Notes: a model not told the origin generated them from the sequence alone. A stretch of 64,000 nt of DNA from Luteococcus sp038433155 (GCF_038433155.1 NZ_JBCDMW010000035.1:30775-94774), one strand, 5' to 3'. Positions 50,227-60,260 are shown, counted from the stretch's first letter. Translations and numbers: made by a program.

Positions 50227-50811
50227 CTACGACTGGAGGGTGACTCCGGCCCGACGAGCGGCCTGCGGGTCGTCGACGTCAGCCACCAGCTCCTCCTCCA
50301 ACGGCACCAGCTTGGCGTGCAGGCCGCGCATCAGGCGCCTCACGCCCACGCCGCGCGCCTCGGCCTCGACGGGAACCGCCGCCCGCAGGGCGTCCAGCCG
50401 GTAGCGCGCGGAGAGGTACTGCGGCCAGCTCTCCAGATCCAACGGCACCAGCGCCTCGTGGTCCGCCCAGTCAAGACCGTCCAGCGCGGCCACCAGGTCA
50501 ACGGCGCGCGGCAGGTCGCAACAGAGCACCTGCACCGTCTCCACCTGATGCTCCTCAAGGGCTGCGAGCCCGGCGGCCAGACCCGCGCTGGGGCCACCGC
50601 CGGGGGGATCCTCCCGGGTCAGGATGCAGCCGGGCACGTCGGTCAGCAGCGACGCAAGCTCCGGTGGCCCCACCACCACGATCGGGCTGAAGGTGGCGCA
50701 GGCATCGACCGCATGGCGCAGCAGCGTCCTGCCCGCCAACTGCAGCGTGGCCTTGGGCGTACCCATCCGTCGGGACTGCCCGCCGGCCAGGATGATCGAG
50801 GCGCGTGTCAT
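50227..50811 (-). CDS. mobA: Molybdenum cofactor guanylyltransferase (MobA-like)
   Basis: A 194-residue nucleotidyltransferase. ASIILAGGQSRRMGTPKATL is the GTP-binding signature; LTREDPPGGGPSAGLAAGL and VLCCDLPRAVDLV (metal Asp) follow. It would attach GMP to molybdopterin to give the bis-MGD form that NarG needs. TACCCT lies 6 nt before the ATG. It is divergent from narG, 152 nt apart, which fits a shared role. Confidence 0.9.
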   Translation of the reverse strand: MTRASIILAGGQSRRMGTPKATLQLAGRTLLRHAVDACATFSPIVVVGPPELASLLTDVPGCILTREDPPGGGPSAGLAAGLAALEEHQVETVQVLCCDLPRAVDLVAALDGLDWADHEALVPLDLESWPQYLSARYRLDALRAAVPVEAEARGVGVRRLMRGLHAKLVPLEEELVADVDDPQAARRAGVTLQS

Positions 50812-50962
50812 GGCACGAGGGTATCGCTGGTGGTCACCCGGGGAATCCTCACAACCCGGCGCTCACTAGGTATTTTCGTCACGGAAAAGTCACCGATTAA
50901 TTTCCCCGAAATTCTCCGAATCAACTACGCATTGTCGCCCCGCGCATGGTTTCATTCTGTGC
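50812..50962 (+). promoter_or_regulatory. narG upstream region
   Basis: A 151-nt, relatively AT-rich intergenic region holding the mobA leaderless promoter on the minus strand and the nar promoter on the plus strand. TTTCCCCGAAA is a short imperfect palindrome within it. I see no convincing FNR/Crp (TTGAT-N4-ATCAA) or NarL heptamer pair by eye, and no clear ribosome binding site before narG. Confidence 0.4.
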
Positions 50963-53900
50963 ATGACTGACACTGCGCGCACCGACGGGGCAGCCTCCAA
51001 CGCCCTGCTGAAGTTCGGCCGCTTCTTCACCAAATGGGACGAGACCGACGACGGCCGCGCCGTCTTCCGCGAGGGTGGCCGCAAGGGCGACGTCTTCTAC
51101 CGCGACCGGTGGAGCCATGACAAGGTGGTGCGCTCCACCCATGGCGTGAACTGCACCGGCTCCTGCTCCTGGAAGGTCTACGTCAAGGACGGCATCATCA
51201 CCTGGGAGTCGCAGCAGACCGACTACCCCACCACCGGCGCCGATCGCCCGGAGTACGAGCCGCGCGGCTGCCCCCGCGGCGCCGCCTTCAGCTGGTACAC
51301 CTACTCCCCAACCCGGGTGCGCTACCCCTATGCCCGCGCCTCGCTGGTGGAGATGTACCGCGAGGCCCGGCAGCGGCTGGGCGATCCCGTGGAGGCCTTC
51401 CGCGAGGTCAGCACCGACCCCCAGAAGCGTCGCCGCTACCAGAGCGGCCGCGGCAAGGGCGGTCTGGTGCGGATCAGCTGGGAGGAGGCGCTGGAGATCA
51501 GCGCCGCCAGCTATGTCAACACCATCAAGAACTACGGCCCGGACCGGCTGGTCTCCTTCAGCCCGATCCCGGCGATGAGCCAGGTCAGCCACGCCATCGG
51601 CACCCGCTTCACCCACCTGCTGGGTGGCGCCATGACCTCCTTCTACGACTGGTATGCCGACCTGCCGGTGGCCAGCCCGCAGGTCTTCGGTGACCAGACC
51701 GACGTGCCGGAGTCCGGCGACTGGTGGGATTCCACCTACCTGATGATGTGGGGCTCCAATGTCCCGCTGACCCGCACCCCGGACGCGCACTGGATGGCCG
51801 AGGTGCGCTACCGCGGCACCAAGGTGGTCACCGTCGCGCCCGACTATGCCGACAACGTGAAGTTCGCCGACGAGTGGCTGCCCGCCCAGGCCGGCACCGA
51901 CGCCGCCCTGGCGATGAGCATGGGCCACGTGATCCTCAAGGAGAACTACGTCGACCGGCAGGTGCCCTTCTTCACCGACTACGTGAAGCAGTACACGGAC
52001 CTGACCATGCTGGTCCGGCTGACCGACCACCCCGACGGCCACGGCCTGACCGCCTCGAAGTTCCTGGTGGCCGCGGACCTGCCGGAGCAGTCCTGGCAGT
52101 CCGACGCCCACTTCAAGACGGTGATCTGGGACAAGGCCACCGGCGCCCCCGCCGTCCCCAAGGGCTCGATGGGCTTCCGGCACAACAAGGACGACGAGGG
52201 CAACTGGAACCTGAAGCTGGATGGACTGGACCCGGCGCTCAGCATGCTGGAGGTCGACGGCCATGAGGACGTCGAGATCGTGCTCCCCTGCTTCGAGGAC
52301 CCGCGCGGCGAGGGCTCCATCATCACCCGCGGCGTGCCCACCCGGACCATCAATGGCGAGCGCTACTGCACGGTGCTGGACCTGATGCTGGCCCAGTACG
52401 GCGTTGGCCGCGACGGGCTGCCGGGCCAGTGGGCGGCCGGCTACGACGACGTCAACACCCCCTACACCCCGGCCTGGCAGGCGGAGATCACCAGCGTGCC
52501 GGCCGAAGCCTGCATCCGGATTGCCCGCGAGTTCGCCCAGAACTCGGAGGAGTCCCAGGGCCGCACCATGATCATCATCGGCGCCGGCATCTGCCACTGG
52601 TACCACGCCGACGTCACCTACCGGGCGATCATGGCGCTGCTGATGCTCACCGGCTGCATCGGCCGCAATGGCGGCGGCTGGGCACACTACGTCGGGCAGG
52701 AGAAGTGCCGTCCGATGACCGGCTGGTTCAACATGGCCAATGCCCTGGATTGGAGCCGCCCCCCGCGCACCATGATCGGCACCGGCTACTGGTACATGCA
52801 CACGGACCAGTGGCGCACCGACGGCTTCAGCGCCGACGCGATCACCTCCCCACTGAGCACCGGCGCCCTCGACGGGATGCACGCCGCCGACGCGATGGCC
52901 ACCGCCAACCGGCTGGGCTGGATGCCCTTCTACCCGCAGTTCGACCGCAATCCGCTGGACCTGGCGGACCAGGCCCAGGCTGCGGTGGACGCAGGCGAGG
53001 CCGCCAGCGTGCAGGAATGGGTGGCCCGGGAGCTGAAGGAGGGCCGACTGAAGAGCGCGATCGAGGACGTCGACGCGCCCCAGAACTGGCCCCGCAACCT
53101 GATCCTGTGGCGCTCCAACCTGTTCGGCAGCTCCGCCAAGGGTGAGGAGTACTTCCTCAAGCACCTGTTGGGCACCCACAACAATGTGATGGAGAACGGG
53201 CACGGCGACGGGCTGGAGCACCGCCCCAAGACGGTGACCTTCCACGACGAGGCGCCGCAGGGCAAGCTGGACCTGTTGATCACCAGCGACTTCCGGATGA
53301 CCTCGTCGACGCTGCTGTCCGACATCGTCTTCCCGGCCGCCACCTGGTACGAGAAGTACGACATCTCCTCGACCGACATGCACCCCTATGTGCACGCCTT
53401 CACCCCGGCGATCGACCCGCCGTGGGAGGCGGCCAGCGACTTCATCACCTTCCGTCGGCTGGCCGAGGCGATCAGCAAGCTGGCCGCCAAGCACCTGGGC
53501 GTCCGCAAGGACCTGGTCGCCGTGCCGATGCAGCACGACACCCCGGGCGAGCTGGCCCAGCCCGGCGGCCACGTGCCGGACTGGAAGGACACCGACCTGC
53601 CGGCCATCCCGGGCAAGAACCTGCCCAACCTGATGATGGTGGAGCGGGACTACACCGCGATCGCGGACAAGCTGCTCTCGGTTGGCCCGCTGGCCGACCG
53701 GCTGGGCTTCACCACCAAGGCCGTCACCTTCGACGTGCAACACGCGGTGGACAGGCTGGCGAAGCTGCACGGCGTCTTCGATTCCGGACCGGCCGCGGGC
53801 CGCCCCGCGATCGACACCGACGAGCGGCTGGCCGAGGCCATCCTGACCTTCTCCGGCACGACGAATGGTGAGCTGGCCACCCAGGGCTTCAAGACCCTGG

Positions 53901-54679
53901 AGAAGCGCACCGGGGTGAAGCTGGCCGACCTCTCCGAGGGCTCGGAGGAGAAGATCATCAGCTATGTCCAGACCCAGCAGGCGCCGCAGCCGGTGATCAC
54001 CTCCCCGGAATGGTCCGGCTCCGAGACCGGCGGGCGGCGCTACGCCGCCTTCACTATCAACACCGAGCGGCTCAAGCCGTGGCACACACTGAGTGGCCGG
54101 ATGCACTTCTTCCTGGACCACGACTGGATGATCGACGCCGGCGAGCAGCTGCCCATCTACCGCCCGCCGCTGAACATGGCCCGCGCCTACGGCGAGCCGG
54201 AGATCGGCGCCCGGGGGGAGAAGGCGATCACGCTGCGCTACCTGACGGTGCACAACAAGTGGTCCATCCACTCCGAGTACCAGGACAACCTGTTCATGCT
54301 CTCCCTGGGCCGGGGCGGACCCCAGGCCTGGCTGAGTGTCAACGACGCGGCCGCGATCGACGTCAAGGACAACGACTGGGTGGAGTGCACCAATGCCAAC
54401 GGCGTCTTCGTCGCCCGCGCGGTGGTCACCCACAAGCTGCCGGACGGGATCGCCTACGTCCAGCATGCCCAGGAACGCACCATCGACGTCCCCAAGTCGG
54501 AGGCGACGGGCCGCCGTGGCGGCATCCACAACTCCGTCACCCGGATCCTGCTCAAGCCGACCCACCTGATCGGTGGCTACGCCCACCAGGCCTATGCCTT
54601 CAACTACGTCGGCCCCACCGGCGTCAACCGAGACATCATCTCCACCATCCGCAAGCGCTCCCAGGAGGTTCAGTACTGA
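50963..54679 (+). CDS. narG: Respiratory nitrate reductase, alpha subunit
   Basis: A 1238-residue molybdoenzyme of the cytoplasmic membrane face that reduces nitrate to nitrite. The FS0 cluster ligands are H60, C64, C68 (HGVNCTGSCSW) and C103 (RGCPRGAAF), the NarG-type His-Cys3 set. The Mo-bis-MGD pocket includes FYDWYADLPVASPQVFGDQT then DVPESGDWW, where the Asp ligand is expected. No twin-arginine signal is needed. It starts a narGHJI-narK-moeA run in which all neighbours overlap by 1-4 nt. Confidence 0.97.
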   Translation: MTDTARTDGAASNALLKFGRFFTKWDETDDGRAVFREGGRKGDVFYRDRWSHDKVVRSTHGVNCTGSCSWKVYVKDGIITWESQQTDYPTTGADRPEYEPRGCPRGAAFSWYTYSPTRVRYPYARASLVEMYREARQRLGDPVEAFREVSTDPQKRRRYQSGRGKGGLVRISWEEALEISAASYVNTIKNYGPDRLVSFSPIPAMSQVSHAIGTRFTHLLGGAMTSFYDWYADLPVASPQVFGDQTDVPESGDWWDSTYLMMWGSNVPLTRTPDAHWMAEVRYRGTKVVTVAPDYADNVKFADEWLPAQAGTDAALAMSMGHVILKENYVDRQVPFFTDYVKQYTDLTMLVRLTDHPDGHGLTASKFLVAADLPEQSWQSDAHFKTVIWDKATGAPAVPKGSMGFRHNKDDEGNWNLKLDGLDPALSMLEVDGHEDVEIVLPCFEDPRGEGSIITRGVPTRTINGERYCTVLDLMLAQYGVGRDGLPGQWAAGYDDVNTPYTPAWQAEITSVPAEACIRIAREFAQNSEESQGRTMIIIGAGICHWYHADVTYRAIMALLMLTGCIGRNGGGWAHYVGQEKCRPMTGWFNMANALDWSRPPRTMIGTGYWYMHTDQWRTDGFSADAITSPLSTGALDGMHAADAMATANRLGWMPFYPQFDRNPLDLADQAQAAVDAGEAASVQEWVARELKEGRLKSAIEDVDAPQNWPRNLILWRSNLFGSSAKGEEYFLKHLLGTHNNVMENGHGDGLEHRPKTVTFHDEAPQGKLDLLITSDFRMTSSTLLSDIVFPAATWYEKYDISSTDMHPYVHAFTPAIDPPWEAASDFITFRRLAEAISKLAAKHLGVRKDLVAVPMQHDTPGELAQPGGHVPDWKDTDLPAIPGKNLPNLMMVERDYTAIADKLLSVGPLADRLGFTTKAVTFDVQHAVDRLAKLHGVFDSGPAAGRPAIDTDERLAEAILTFSGTTNGELATQGFKTLEKRTGVKLADLSEGSEEKIISYVQTQQAPQPVITSPEWSGSETGGRRYAAFTINTERLKPWHTLSGRMHFFLDHDWMIDAGEQLPIYRPPLNMARAYGEPEIGARGEKAITLRYLTVHNKWSIHSEYQDNLFMLSLGRGGPQAWLSVNDAAAIDVKDNDWVECTNANGVFVARAVVTHKLPDGIAYVQHAQERTIDVPKSEATGRRGGIHNSVTRILLKPTHLIGGYAHQAYAFNYVGPTGVNRDIISTIRKRSQEVQY

Positions 54680-56340
54680 TGCGAGTCATGGCACAGGTTG
54701 CGATGGTGATGAACCTGGACAAGTGCATCGGCTGCCACACCTGTTCGGTCACCTGCAAGCAGGCATGGACCAACCGGGCCGGCACCGAGTACGTCTGGTT
54801 CAACAATGTGGAGACCCGTCCCGGGCAGGGCTATCCGCGTCGCTATGAGGACCAGGAGAAGTGGCAGGGCGGTTGGGTGCGCACCCCGTCGGGTGGGCTG
54901 AAGCTGAAGTCCGGTGGCCGGTTCAAGAAGCTGCTCAGCATCTTCGCCTCTCCGGTGCAGCCGGGGCTGGAGGACTACTACGAGCCGTGGACCTATGACT
55001 ACGAGACGCTGACCAATGCCCCGCTGGGCGACGACTTCCCGGTGGCCCGGCCGAAGAGCCTGATCACCGGCAAGGACACCAAGATCACCTATTCAGCCAA
55101 CTGGGACGACTCGCTGGGCGGCACCGCCCAGGCCGACGACCCGATCGTGCAGAAGCTGCAGCAGGAGGCCTCGGACAAGATCAAGTTCGAGTACGAGAAG
55201 AGCTTCATGTTCTTCCTGCCCCGGATCTGCGAGCACTGCCTGAACCCCTCCTGCATGGCCTCCTGCCCCTCGGGCGCGATCTACAAGCGCTCCGAGGATG
55301 GGATCGTGCTGGTGGACCAGGACCGCTGCCGCGGCTGGCGGCAGTGCATCACCGGCTGCCCGTACAAGAAGATCTACTTCAACCACCGCTCCGGCAAGGC
55401 CGAGAAGTGCACCTTCTGCTACCCGCGGCTGGAAGCCGGCATCCCGACGGTCTGCTCCGAGACCTGCGTCGGCCGGCTGCGCTACATCGGCATCATCCTG
55501 TACGACGCGGATGCCGTGACCCGGGCGGCCGCCACCGAGAATGACAAGGACCTCTACCAGGCCCAGCTGGACGTGATGCTGGACCCGCACGACCCGCAGG
55601 TGCTGGCCGAGGCGCGCAAGTCCGGCATCCCGTCGGACTGGCTCACCGCGGCCCAGAAGTCCCCGGTCTACGCCCTGATCAAGCACTTCAAGGTGGCGCT
55701 GCCGCTTCACCCGGAGTACCGCACCATGCCGATGGTCTGGTACATCCCGCCGCTGTCGCCGGTGGTGGACCTGCTGCGGGAGCAGGGGCACGACGCCGAG
55801 GCCGCCGGCAACCTGTTCGGTGCGATCGACGCGCTGCGGATCCCGGTGGAATACCTGGCCGAGCTGTTCACCGCCGGGGACACCCGGATCATCACCGACG
55901 TGCTGCAGAAACTGGCCGCGATGCGTTCCTACATGCGCGGCGTCACCCTGCACCGGGAACGCGACGTCGAGCTGGCCGCCGCCGTCGGGCTCACACCGGA
56001 GGCGATGGAGCAGATGTACCGGCTGCTGGCGATTGCCAAGTACGACGAGCGCTACGTGATCCCCAAGGCGCACATCGAACAGGCACACAACCTGGAGGAG
56101 ATGGGTTGCAGCCTGGACTTCGACGGGGGCCCCGGAATGAACGAGGAGGGTCCCTTCGGCTCCTCCTCGCGTGGGCCGGTGCCGGTGGCGATCGAGACCT
56201 ACCAGTCGATCAAGGCGCGCCAGGCGGCCGCTGAGGCCGACGCCGCTCCCCCGCCGCTGATGCCGTCGGCTGACGGCCTGCCCGGGGTTGATCGCAGTGG
56301 CGTCGACTGGTCCCGCGTCGAACAGGAACCGCGTCCATGA
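54679..56340 (+). CDS. narH: Respiratory nitrate reductase, beta subunit
   Basis: A 553-residue iron-sulfur protein passing electrons from NarI to NarG. Four Cys clusters are visible: CIGCHTCSVTCKQAW, CEHCLNPSCMASCP, CRGWRQCITGCP and CTFCYPRLEAGIPTVCSETC. Trp replaces one Cys in the third, which gives the [3Fe-4S] centre typical of NarH. The C-terminal 50 residues are proline- and acid-rich and longer than usual. ATG 54679 overlaps the narG stop (TGATG). Confidence 0.97.
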   Translation: MRVMAQVAMVMNLDKCIGCHTCSVTCKQAWTNRAGTEYVWFNNVETRPGQGYPRRYEDQEKWQGGWVRTPSGGLKLKSGGRFKKLLSIFASPVQPGLEDYYEPWTYDYETLTNAPLGDDFPVARPKSLITGKDTKITYSANWDDSLGGTAQADDPIVQKLQQEASDKIKFEYEKSFMFFLPRICEHCLNPSCMASCPSGAIYKRSEDGIVLVDQDRCRGWRQCITGCPYKKIYFNHRSGKAEKCTFCYPRLEAGIPTVCSETCVGRLRYIGIILYDADAVTRAAATENDKDLYQAQLDVMLDPHDPQVLAEARKSGIPSDWLTAAQKSPVYALIKHFKVALPLHPEYRTMPMVWYIPPLSPVVDLLREQGHDAEAAGNLFGAIDALRIPVEYLAELFTAGDTRIITDVLQKLAAMRSYMRGVTLHRERDVELAAAVGLTPEAMEQMYRLLAIAKYDERYVIPKAHIEQAHNLEEMGCSLDFDGGPGMNEEGPFGSSSRGPVPVAIETYQSIKARQAAAEADAAPPPLMPSADGLPGVDRSGVDWSRVEQEPRP

Positions 56341-57071
56341 CCAGCGCGGTCACCAACCTGGATTCCAGCCAGATCTGCTATCAGGTGGCCTCCCTGCTGC
56401 TCAGCTATCCCGACGAGGAACTCCTCGGCCGGTTGCCCGTGTTGCGCGCGGCCATCGCGGAGACGCCCTTCGCGCCCGCCTTTGCCGCCACCTTCGGCCA
56501 TCTGGAGTCGCAGAGCCTGACCGAGTCCCAGAGCTTCCACGTGCAGGAGTTCGACATCTCCCGTCGGCATGCCCTGCACCTGAGCTACTGGACCGACGGC
56601 GACACCCGCCGCCGGGGCGAGGTGCTGGCCGGGATCAAGCAGGTCTACCGGGATTCGGGGCTGTTGGTGGATCTTGGCGGCGAGCTGCCGGACCATCTGC
56701 CGCTGGTGCTGGAATTCGCGGCGCTGGGTGACCCGCAGCGCGGCACCGAGTTGCTGACCCGCTACCGCCCCAGCCTGGAGCTCTTGCGGATGCAACTGGA
56801 GCGCGACGACCTGCCCCAGGCCGGGATCCTGCAGGCCCTGTGCTCGACGCTGCCGGGCCGCTCCCCCAGCACCCGGGCCGAGGTGCAGGCCATGGTGGAC
56901 GCGGCGATGCCCGTCGAGCAGGTGGGCCTGGAGGGCTATGGCGGGGACTTCCTCGGCATGCCCACGGCCACCCCGGATGCCATTCCCACCCCGGCGGCCG
57001 AGCCTGTCGAGGCCCCCCGGCCCTCCCTGATCTCCCGTCTCACTGGCCGTTCCAAGGAGAAGAAGCAGTGA
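56337..57071 (+). CDS. narJ: Nitrate reductase molybdenum cofactor assembly chaperone
   Basis: A 244-residue TorD/NarJ-family helical chaperone that inserts the Mo cofactor into NarG and helps it reach the membrane. ICYQVASLLLSYPDEELLGR, then QEFDISRRHALHLSYW and DGDTRRRGEVLAGIKQVYR are family signatures. The C-terminus has a proline/serine linker and a basic end. ATG 56337 overlaps narH (ATGA). Confidence 0.95.
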   Translation: MTSAVTNLDSSQICYQVASLLLSYPDEELLGRLPVLRAAIAETPFAPAFAATFGHLESQSLTESQSFHVQEFDISRRHALHLSYWTDGDTRRRGEVLAGIKQVYRDSGLLVDLGGELPDHLPLVLEFAALGDPQRGTELLTRYRPSLELLRMQLERDDLPQAGILQALCSTLPGRSPSTRAEVQAMVDAAMPVEQVGLEGYGGDFLGMPTATPDAIPTPAAEPVEAPRPSLISRLTGRSKEKKQ

Positions 57072-57829
57072 ACACCTTCCTGTGGGGCATGCTCCCCTAT
57101 GCCTGCGTCACGCTGCTGATCGGCGGCACCATCTGGCGCTACCAGAATGACCAGTTCGGCTGGACCACCCGCAGCTCGCAGCTGTACGAGAGCACGCTGC
57201 TCAAGATCGCCTCTCCCCTGTTCCACTTCGGCATCCTGGCCGTGGCGGCGGGGCACTTCATGGGCCTGGTGATCCCCAAGTCCTGGACCGACGCGATCGG
57301 CTTCAGCCAGCACAACTACCACCTGTTGGCCATGGGCGGCGGCCTGGTGGCCGCGGCCGCCACCATCATTGGCCTGGTGATGCTCATCTGGCGTCGCCGC
57401 ACCACCGGCGAGGTCTTCAACGCCACCACCACCAATGACAAGGCGATGTACGTCTTCCTGGCGGCGGCGATCATCTTGGGAACCTGCGCGACGTTGTTCG
57501 GCGCGCACGCCCCGGACGGCACCGAGCACAACTACCGGGAGACCGTCTCCCCGTGGTTCCGCTCGCTGTTCACCTTCCAGCCCGATGTCGAGGCCATGAC
57601 CAAGGCCACCCTGCCCTTCCACCTGCACGTCCTGGCGGCCCTGCTGCTCTTTGCCATCTGGCCCTTCACCCGGCTGGTGCACGCCTTCACCGCACCCCTG
57701 CACTACCTCTTCCGGCCCTACATCGTCTACCGCAGCCGGGACGGCGTCGCGACGCCGTCCAGCCAGGGCACCGGCGGCCGACGCGGCTGGGACCCCATCG
57801 GTACCCCTGACAGAAAGACTCGTCGATGA
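57068..57829 (+). CDS. narI: Respiratory nitrate reductase, gamma subunit (cytochrome b)
   Basis: A 253-residue membrane protein with five transmembrane helices that oxidises menaquinol and anchors NarGH. The N-terminus (MNTFLWGMLPYACVTLLIGG) lies in the first helix. Haem-ligand His residues are in PLFHFGILAVAAGHFMGL and PFHLHVLAALLLFAIWPF followed by TRLVHAF. The C-terminal 40 residues are basic. GTG 57068 overlaps the narJ stop. Confidence 0.96.
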   Translation: MNTFLWGMLPYACVTLLIGGTIWRYQNDQFGWTTRSSQLYESTLLKIASPLFHFGILAVAAGHFMGLVIPKSWTDAIGFSQHNYHLLAMGGGLVAAAATIIGLVMLIWRRRTTGEVFNATTTNDKAMYVFLAAAIILGTCATLFGAHAPDGTEHNYRETVSPWFRSLFTFQPDVEAMTKATLPFHLHVLAALLLFAIWPFTRLVHAFTAPLHYLFRPYIVYRSRDGVATPSSQGTGGRRGWDPIGTPDRKTRR

Positions 57830-59031
57830 GCACCACCACTTCCCCGGCCCCGCAGCTGCGCGGCCAACTGGGTCAGGTCATCCTGGCCACCCTGGCCTCC
57901 TGCACCGGCTTCTGGGCCTGGATGTCCATTGCCCCCATGCAGAAGACCTATGCCACCTCGATGGGCCTGAAGGAGGGCCAGATCGCCATGATCCTGGCCA
58001 CCCCGGTGATCGTCGGCTCGCTGGGCCGCATCCTGGTGGGCGCGCTGACCGACCGCTTGGGCGGCCGCAAGATGTTCACCGCCATCCTGCTGCTCTCGGC
58101 CCCGGCTGTGGTGCTGGTCTCCGTCGCGGGCCAGATGAAGAACTACCCGCTGCTGATCGCCGCCGGCTTCTACTTGGGCATTGCCGGCACCATCTTCGCC
58201 GTCGGCATCCCCTTCTCCAGCGCTTGGTATGCCGCGGAGAAGCGCGGCTTCGCCAATGGTGTCTTCGGGATGGGCATGATCGGCACGGCCGTCGCGGCCT
58301 TCGTCACCCCTCGCCTGGTCAAGGCGCTGGGCTATGCCACCGCCCACTACGTGATCGCGGGGATCGTCGTCGCCGTGGCCGCCCTGGTTTGGTTCACCAT
58401 GAAGGAGTCCCCCGCCTGGGAGCCGCAGCACCAGCCGCTGGTGCCGCGGATCACGGCCGCGCTCAAGTTGGCCATCACCTGGGAAATGTGCTTCCTCTAC
58501 GCCATCGTCTTCGGTGGATTCGTGGCCTTTTCCACCTTCCTCACCAAGTACCTGACCACCGTCTACCCGCACCTGGACACGGTGGCCGCCGCCAACCGGA
58601 TGGGCACCTTCGTGATCGCCGCCGTGCTGGCCCGCCCCTTCGGTGGTGTGCTGGCGGACAAGATCGGCCCCAAGATCGTCACCTTGGCCTCGCTGGCCGG
58701 CGTCGCCGCCATGGCCTTCGTCGCCTCCACCCAGCCCAAGGAGGGCGCCCTGACCGGCCTGACCTTCCTGTTCATGGCCGCCTGCCTCGGGCTGGGTCAG
58801 GGTTCGGTCTTCGGCTGGGTGCCGCGGGTCTCGCCCAAGGACAAGGTGGGCGCCATCTCCGGCACCGTCGCCGCCGCCGGCGGCCTGGGTGGCTACTTCC
58901 CGCCGCTGGTGATGGCCGCCACCTATGACGCCGCCACCCACTCCTACGCCAAGGGCTTGTGGGCGCTGGTGGCCACCGCGGTGCTGGGGATTGCCCTGGC
59001 CTTCGTGCTGAAGGAGAAGCGCGAGGCGTGA
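57826..59031 (+). CDS. narK: Nitrate/nitrite MFS transporter
   Basis: A 401-residue transporter with 12 helices of the nitrate-nitrite porter family. FWAWMSIAPMQKTYATSMGL opens the protein; conserved glycine-rich signatures GLGQGSVFGWVPRVSPKDKV and GGLGGYFPPLVMA are present, with Arg residues for nitrate binding in TPVIVGSLGRILVGALTDRL and VLARPFGGVLADKIG. It would import nitrate and export nitrite. It overlaps narI and moeA by 4 nt. Confidence 0.95.
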   Translation: MSTTTSPAPQLRGQLGQVILATLASCTGFWAWMSIAPMQKTYATSMGLKEGQIAMILATPVIVGSLGRILVGALTDRLGGRKMFTAILLLSAPAVVLVSVAGQMKNYPLLIAAGFYLGIAGTIFAVGIPFSSAWYAAEKRGFANGVFGMGMIGTAVAAFVTPRLVKALGYATAHYVIAGIVVAVAALVWFTMKESPAWEPQHQPLVPRITAALKLAITWEMCFLYAIVFGGFVAFSTFLTKYLTTVYPHLDTVAAANRMGTFVIAAVLARPFGGVLADKIGPKIVTLASLAGVAAMAFVASTQPKEGALTGLTFLFMAACLGLGQGSVFGWVPRVSPKDKVGAISGTVAAAGGLGGYFPPLVMAATYDAATHSYAKGLWALVATAVLGIALAFVLKEKREA

Positions 59032-60260
59032 GCGCGTACTCCCCCGCCGCCGACGAGCCCGTCTCTCTGGATGCCCACCGCATCCGGGTAGGCGGGCTCG
59101 TCACCCCTCTCCCCGTGGTGTCCGAGCCGCTGCTCGGCTGCCACGGTCTGCTTCTGGCCGGCCATGTCCGGGCCGTCATCCCGGTGCCGGCCTTCGACTG
59201 CTCCGCGATGGACGGCTTCTGCCTGCGCCGCAGTGACCTGGCAACGACGCCGATGGTGCTTCCCGTCGACGGTGAGCTGCCCGCTGGCGCCGCCCCGTTC
59301 TCTCCCGCCCCCGGACATGCGGTGCGGATCATGACCGGCGCCCGGATCCCCGACGGCTGTGACGTGGTGGTGCCGGTGGAGCTCACCGACGCCGCCCCGG
59401 GCGCTGGGCCGGTGCCCGCTTCGGTGACCATCCTGCGCTCGGAGGAGCGCTGCCACATCCGCCCCGCCGGGGAGGACGTGGCCGTCGACGACCTGCTGCT
59501 CACCGCGGGTACCGTGCTGGGCGCCACCGAGCTGGCCGCCGCGGCCGCCACCGGTCTGACCACCCTTCCGGTCCGGCGTCGACCCCGGGTGCTGGTGATC
59601 ACCACTGGCGACGAACTGTCGGACCCGGGCCACACCCTGGGCCCGGCGCAGATCCCGGACTCCAATTCCGTGCTGGTGGCCGCCACCCTGCGGGAGCTGG
59701 GCGCCGAGCCGCTGACCGTCCGCCATGCCGGGGACCATCACCAGGCCATCGACCGGATCCTCGACGAGCTGACCGAGCTGCCGGACCTGGTGGTCACCAC
59801 CGGCGGGGTGTCGGTGGGCTCACACGACGTGCTGCAGGAATGGGCTGCCCACTCCCCCCGGGCTCGGCTGCGGCTGGGCAGTGTGGCGATGACCCCGGGC
59901 AAGCCGCAGGGTTGGGGTCATGTGCTGCTGGCCGGCCGGGAGGTCGCGATGATCGCCCTGCCCGGGAATCCGGTGGCGGTGCACGTCGGGCTGCAGCTCT
60001 TCGTCCGGGCCGTGCTGGATGCCCTGACCGGTACCCCGGACTCCCGTCGGCTGCTGACCTGCCGCGCGGGCGAGAATTTCGGCACCCGCCCCGGCCGGAC
60101 CCGGCTGGTGGACGTGATGCTCCGCGACGGTCTGGCGCTGCCGGCGCCCGGCGGGCACGGCTCGCACCGGATCGGGACCCTGCACCGGGCGGACGGTCTG
60201 GCCATCGTTGCGGACGACGTCGCTGCGGGCTCGCCCGTCCAGGTGCTGCTGACCCGCTGA
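59028..60260 (+). CDS. moeA: Molybdopterin molybdotransferase
   Basis: A 410-residue enzyme that inserts molybdate into adenylated molybdopterin. Signatures: PAFDCSAMDGFCLR, AVRIMTGARIPDGCDVVV, the MogA-like domain with VTTGGVSVGSHDVLQE, and VAMTPGKPQGWG; ALPGNPVAVHV follows. GTG 59028 overlaps the narK stop (GTGA), so MoeA is made from the nar transcript, tying cofactor supply to enzyme synthesis. A convergent Moco gene cluster ends 50 nt later. Confidence 0.95.
   Translation: MSAYSPAADEPVSLDAHRIRVGGLVTPLPVVSEPLLGCHGLLLAGHVRAVIPVPAFDCSAMDGFCLRRSDLATTPMVLPVDGELPAGAAPFSPAPGHAVRIMTGARIPDGCDVVVPVELTDAAPGAGPVPASVTILRSEERCHIRPAGEDVAVDDLLLTAGTVLGATELAAAAATGLTTLPVRRRPRVLVITTGDELSDPGHTLGPAQIPDSNSVLVAATLRELGAEPLTVRHAGDHHQAIDRILDELTELPDLVVTTGGVSVGSHDVLQEWAAHSPRARLRLGSVAMTPGKPQGWGHVLLAGREVAMIALPGNPVAVHVGLQLFVRAVLDALTGTPDSRRLLTCRAGENFGTRPGRTRLVDVMLRDGLALPAPGGHGSHRIGTLHRADGLAIVADDVAAGSPVQVLLTR

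Noticed and set aside
50212..50228. AGGTGGA-CAA-TCCACCT hairpin near the end of mobA as a terminator
   Set aside because: A 7-bp stem with no T tract that overlaps the mobA stop codon. Too weak to call.
50921..54586. 1221-codon open frame antisense to narG
   Set aside because: It mirrors the narG codon pattern of a high-GC gene, has Gly/Val/His-rich composition and no domain. narG itself is unmistakable.
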